This document shows, piece by piece, positions 61,042 through 64,000 of a stretch of DNA of 64,000 bases. A model generated the notes under the pieces. The model ran no database searches, had not been told where the DNA came from, and saw only the letters and a program-made list of their open reading frames with translations. Origin of the DNA: an uncultured Bacteroidales bacterium (GTDB lineage Bacteria; Bacteroidota; Bacteroidia; Bacteroidales; UBA932); assembly GCA_944322925.1 (NCBI GenBank), contig CALUQM010000005.1, forward strand, positions 1 to 64,000. The letters run 5' to 3'. Each line of letters opens with the position of its first letter. Positions within the stretch are counted from its first letter, which is position 1. Position numbers and translations under genes: made by a program.

Positions 61042-62286
61042 TTATTCCTCAAATTCCGAACGGAGAATCCTGAGGACTTCCTCTACGGTCTCGTCCTCGA
61101 GGTCCGCCCTTCTGGCAATGTCTGCCGGAGCAAGCGCAAGAACGCTCTTTGCGGTGTCGCAGCCAATGGACTGGAGTTTTTCGATTATCCACGGTTCGAT
61201 TTCGTTCTCGAATTCGGTGAGAAGTACGTCTTCCTCTTCCTCATCCTGTTTAGGAAGCTCTCTCCATACTTCGATTTCCTGGCCTACGAGCATGCTTGCC
61301 AGCTTGATGTTGCATCCTCCCTTTCCGATACCTTTCTTCACTTCGTCGGGCAGCATGTACACCTTGATCTTTCCGTCTTCTCCACCTGTCACGATGGACG
61401 AGATCTTGGCAGGGCTCAGAGCCCTCTGGATGAGCAGCTGGGTGTTGTTGGTCCACTGGAGGACGTCGATGTTCTCATTGCGGAGTTCCCTGACGATGCC
61501 GATGATTCTGGCGCCTTTCACTCCGATGCAGGCTCCGATCGGATCGATTCTTTCGTCGTATGATTCCACAGCTACCTTTGCCCTTTCGCCCGGAATCCTG
61601 ACCACTTTCTTGATAGTGATCAGTCCGTCGTATATTTCCGGCACTTCCTGTTCGAACAGTTTTTCAAGGAATTCGTCCGAAGTCCTTGACAATACTATAT
61701 AAGGAGTAGTGTTGTTCTTCATTTCGACACTCTTGATGATGGCTTTCACGGTGTCGTTCTTCTTGAAATGCTCTCCCGGAATCTGCTCCGATTTCGGAAG
61801 CCTGAGTTCGTTTCCGTCTTCATCGAGAATGAGCACTTCCTTGGACCATGTCTGGTAGACTTCTCCCGTGAAGATTTCTCCTATCTTGGCGATATACTTG
61901 TTGTAGAGGTTCGCCTTCTCGATGTCCATTATCCTGCCCTGGAGATTCTGCCTGATGTTCAGGATGCCTCTCCGGCCAAAACTTTTCATTTCCACTTTCT
62001 CCGCATAGGTCTCGCCGATCTCGTATTCGTCTGAATCCCTGTTCACTTCGGCAAGCGCTATCTGGGTGTTCGGGTCTTCGACATTTTCCACGACTTCACG
62101 GTTCCTGTATATTTCGCAGTCTCCCTTGTCGATATTGATGATGATGTCGAAATTGTCCGATGTCCCGTAGGTCTTGGCAAGCTGGGTCTTGAAAACGTCC
62201 TCGAGTACGCCCATCATCGTAGGCCTGTCGATGTTCTTCAGATTTTTGAATTCTGCAAATGCGTCTTTAAGTTCTGTCTTTTCCAT
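61042..62286 (-). CDS. nusA: transcription termination/antitermination factor NusA
   Basis: A 414-residue RNA-polymerase-associated factor: N-terminal polymerase-binding domain (about 1-125), S1 domain (about 133-198, GEIFTGEVYQTW...) and two KH domains (about 230-345; DPIGACIGVKGARI; GKGGCNIKLASML). A helical end follows, with a helix-hairpin-helix-like segment (ALAPADIARRADLEDETVEEVL). The acidic C-terminal repeats of E. coli NusA are absent, as is usual outside proteobacteria. It lies 22 bases after rimP. Confidence 0.97.
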   Translation of the reverse strand: MEKTELKDAFAEFKNLKNIDRPTMMGVLEDVFKTQLAKTYGTSDNFDIIINIDKGDCEIYRNREVVENVEDPNTQIALAEVNRDSDEYEIGETYAEKVEMKSFGRRGILNIRQNLQGRIMDIEKANLYNKYIAKIGEIFTGEVYQTWSKEVLILDEDGNELRLPKSEQIPGEHFKKNDTVKAIIKSVEMKNNTTPYIVLSRTSDEFLEKLFEQEVPEIYDGLITIKKVVRIPGERAKVAVESYDERIDPIGACIGVKGARIIGIVRELRNENIDVLQWTNNTQLLIQRALSPAKISSIVTGGEDGKIKVYMLPDEVKKGIGKGGCNIKLASMLVGQEIEVWRELPKQDEEEEDVLLTEFENEIEPWIIEKLQSIGCDTAKSVLALAPADIARRADLEDETVEEVLRILRSEFEE

Positions 62287-62308
62287 TTTTATGATATTCT
62301 TATTTTTT

Positions 62309-62776
62309 TCAGTCGACGTCTATCCACGGAAAGACGGCATTCGTCATGTCCGTCGGGAACCTGTCTTCGTGTTCGACAAGTTCTTTTTTCTTTTTGCCTT
62401 CCACCGCTTCCTTTACGGAATATTTCAGCGTTATGTCATTTTCCGATGCCCCTGTCAGGATGCCCCTGAGTTTCCGTCCGTCCTTCATCAGCACTTCCAC
62501 CCGGGTGCCGACGGCTTTCTGGTACTGCCTGAGTACCTTGAACGGCTGGTCGAGGCCTGCAGAACCGATGGTCAGGGAATAATCTTCCTTTTCCCTGTCG
62601 AATTTTTCCTCGAAAATCCTGCTCAGCTCCACGCAATCGTCGAGGGTGACGACACTGTCGTCCGACTCGATGATAATCTCCACATCGTTGTCGCGGCTCA
62701 CTTTTATTTCCACAATAAAACATTTCCGTGCAACAATCGGCTCCTGCATTGCATCTATTATCTCTGAAATTTTCAT
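62309..62776 (-). CDS. rimP: ribosome maturation factor RimP
   Basis: A 155-residue protein for 30S subunit maturation, with N-terminal alpha/beta domain (VEIKVSRDNDVEIIIESDDSV, VELSRIFEEKFD) and C-terminal SH3-like domain (DGRKLRGILTGASENDITL). First gene of the rimP-nusA-infB operon. I start at MKISEIIDAMQEP (62776); the frame upstream overlaps the divergent lpxD gene. Confidence 0.94.
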   Translation of the reverse strand: MKISEIIDAMQEPIVARKCFIVEIKVSRDNDVEIIIESDDSVVTLDDCVELSRIFEEKFDREKEDYSLTIGSAGLDQPFKVLRQYQKAVGTRVEVLMKDGRKLRGILTGASENDITLKYSVKEAVEGKKKKELVEHEDRFPTDMTNAVFPWIDVD

Positions 62777-62836
62777 AAATTGACCTGTATATACAAAATA
62801 AGGGGACTCCCCGTCCCCTGTATCAAACTCACGGTG

Positions 62837-62844
62837 CAAATTTA
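62837..62844 (-). promoter_or_regulatory. rimP-nusA-infB -7 element
   Basis: TAAATTTG on the minus strand, 60 bases before the rimP ATG, with a weak TTTC at 62867-62864 nineteen bases upstream. Confidence 0.45.
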
Positions 62845-62902
62845 GAATAAATTTCACAATAATGAAAATAATGCTGATTAATTTCATAATATTAGAGTCG
62901 TC

Positions 62903-63892
62903 ATGGAGTTCAAGGCAAGAGAGATAGCCGAAATTTTGAAAGGTACCGTCGACGGAGATCCGGAAGTGAAGGTATCGACATTCGCAAGAATCGAAAGCGG
63001 GAAGCCGGGAGCAATATGTTTTTTCGCCAATCCTAAATACGAGCACTATGTCTATGACTGCGAGGCCAGTATCATTATTGTCAACAATACGTTCGAGCCC
63101 CAGCGTCCGGTGAAGGCCACCATGATCCGTGTTCCGAACGCGTATGCTGCCGTAGCCGCCCTTCTCGATTATGTCACTGCCAGAAAAAGGTCGTACAAAA
63201 GGTATCGCGGATGTTTCATCAAGAGGTTTTTCTCCACAAGGATAGGCCGCAAGGTGTATGTCGGCAGCGGCTGCTATCTCGGCCGGAGATCCAGGATAGG
63301 GGATTACTCGAAAATTTACGAACAGGTATATATAGGGGACGATGTCAGCATCGGTTCCGGCTGCATCATTTATCCCGGAGTAAGGATATATCCGGGAATG
63401 GTGATCGGCAACAATGTCATAATCCATTCGAATGCCGTGATAGGGGCCGACGGATTCGGATTCGCCCCTCTTGACGACGGTTCGTACAAAAAGATAGAGC
63501 ATACAGGCAACGTCATCATAGAAGATGATGTGGAAATAGGGGCCAATACTACTGTGGACAAGTCACAGATGGGTGCTACTGTCATACACAAGGGCGTCAA
63601 GATAGACAATCTCTGTCAGATCGCCCACAATGTCGAGATAGGGGAGAATACCGTGATGGCAGCACAGACAGGTGTCGCCGGTTCCACGAAGATAGGAAAA
63701 CACTGTATCATAGGCGGACAGGTGGGAATTTCCGGACACATAACCATCGCCGACAATACTACTCTCGGTGCGCAGACGGGAGTCATCAGCAGCGTCAGGG
63801 AAGAAGGCCAGGTATTCCTCGGCAGTCCGGCTCTGCCTCATAAACTTTTCCTGAGGGCGTATGCGATTTTCAGGAGAAACGGAAAAGAATAG
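62903..63892 (+). CDS. lpxD: UDP-3-O-acylglucosamine N-acyltransferase
   Basis: A 329-residue left-handed beta-helix acyltransferase of lipid A synthesis. The N-terminal uridine-binding domain (about 1-95) leads into hexapeptide repeats (about 105-300), with NADGFGF-type ADGFGFAP and catalytic His in QIAHNVEIG. It acylates the 2-amino group of UDP-3-O-acylglucosamine. lpxC follows 60 bases downstream. It is divergent from rimP; no clear -7 element is seen before it. Confidence 0.96.
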   Translation: MEFKAREIAEILKGTVDGDPEVKVSTFARIESGKPGAICFFANPKYEHYVYDCEASIIIVNNTFEPQRPVKATMIRVPNAYAAVAALLDYVTARKRSYKRYRGCFIKRFFSTRIGRKVYVGSGCYLGRRSRIGDYSKIYEQVYIGDDVSIGSGCIIYPGVRIYPGMVIGNNVIIHSNAVIGADGFGFAPLDDGSYKKIEHTGNVIIEDDVEIGANTTVDKSQMGATVIHKGVKIDNLCQIAHNVEIGENTVMAAQTGVAGSTKIGKHCIIGGQVGISGHITIADNTTLGAQTGVISSVREEGQVFLGSPALPHKLFLRAYAIFRRNGKE

Positions 63893-63923
63893 GTCAGTAA
63901 TATGGACATAAAGATTTTTTATT

Positions 63924-63931
63924 TATCTTTG
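63924..63931 (+). promoter_or_regulatory. -7 element upstream of lpxC
   Basis: TATCTTTG matching TAnnTTTG, 21 bases before the ATG; no TTTG at the -33 spacing. An lpxC-proximal promoter inside the lpxD-lpxC gap is therefore possible. Confidence 0.45.
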
Positions 63932-63952
63932 CCGTCCGAATTTTAATTGGAG

Positions 63953-64000
63953 ATGAAACAGTTGCAGCAGACATTACGGAAAAGCTATTCTTTCGAAGGC
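63953..64000 (+). CDS. lpxC: UDP-3-O-acyl-N-acetylglucosamine deacetylase, N-terminal fragment
   Basis: Sixteen codons are inside the window and read MKQLQQTLRKSYSFEG. This matches the start of LpxC (QxTLKxxxSFxGxGLHTG) and the gene sits directly after lpxD, as in Bacteroidota, where lpxC is usually fused to fabZ. GGAG precedes the ATG. The catalytic region and any fusion are beyond the window. Confidence 0.75.
   Translation, partial: MKQLQQTLRKSYSFEG

Noticed and set aside
1..64000. CRISPR arrays, rRNA genes, complete insertion sequences or prophage modules
   Set aside because: I found no regularly spaced repeats, rRNA motifs, transposase or phage structural genes.

Overview
The window is a chromosomal segment of a member of the Bacteroidota, most likely Bacteroidales. 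The evidence is a set of Bacteroidota-type promoters (TTTG/TTG, about 19 bases, then TAnnTTTG), the order of the cell-wall/division cluster, an ArgF'-type (N-acyl-L-ornithine) transcarbamylase in place of ordinary ArgF, a sigma-54 gene behind a SPOR gene, and LpxD followed directly by LpxC. Base composition looks close to 50% GC by eye. I cannot place it below order with confidence. Nearly all of it is ordinary core genome; accessory-looking DNA is limited to the first kilobase and perhaps the PEGA/LPP20 region.

Layout. 1-1100: the end of an accessory patch abutting the 3' end of tRNA-Arg(UCU), with a YefM/YoeB toxin-antitoxin pair (toxin cut by the window edge), an unknown small ORF and a promoter-hairpin-terminator unit that looks like a small RNA. 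1311-3280: bioA-bioD. 3308-3763: a PepSY-like lipoprotein. 3833-20999 (minus): gltX and a complete dcw cluster read as mraZ-rsmH-ftsL-ftsI-murE-mraY-murD-ftsW-murG-murC-ftsQ-ftsA-ftsZ (no murF), with a striking array of 10-bp-phased GTGGA repeats upstream of mraZ. 21130-22386: a divergent LytM lipoprotein. 22403-27457 (minus): miaB-glpK-glpF-cls. 27581-30086: a LEA-like lipoprotein, a SPOR protein and rpoN. 30090-33389 (minus): upp, radC and a biotin-dependent carboxyltransferase whose carrier domain lacks the biotinyl lysine. 33658: tRNA-His. 33889-41691: a five-gene envelope cluster of two paralogous PEGA proteins (one ending in a TonB C-terminal domain), two LPP20-type proteins and a transglutaminase-like protein; this is the most system-like uncharacterised locus here. 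41688-45591: HAD phosphatase and LacI regulator, divergent from the mannonate genes uxuB-uxuA. 45635-55193: two arginine operons, (leader)-GNAT-argG-argC-argD and argF'-argB-argE-argH, flanking a DMT exporter. 55335-58129: small RHH-like protein, zinc metallopeptidase, alanine racemase and a DJ-1/PfpI protein. 58132-62776 (minus): rimP-nusA-infB. 62903-64000: lpxD and the first codons of lpxC.

How the genes work together. The dcw cluster supplies peptidoglycan precursors and the divisome; the LytM lipoprotein and alr belong to the same cell-wall economy. The glp genes import and phosphorylate glycerol next to a cardiolipin synthase, linking carbon uptake to phospholipid. The arginine genes make an almost complete pathway that, from Pro90 in ArgF', probably runs on succinylated intermediates; the GNAT protein at the head of the operon is the obvious candidate for the missing first acyl-transfer step, and a 30-codon leader ORF with a CGA-CGA pair lies in front of it. 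Promoter calls are by eye from the -7 consensus; transcription starts are estimates.
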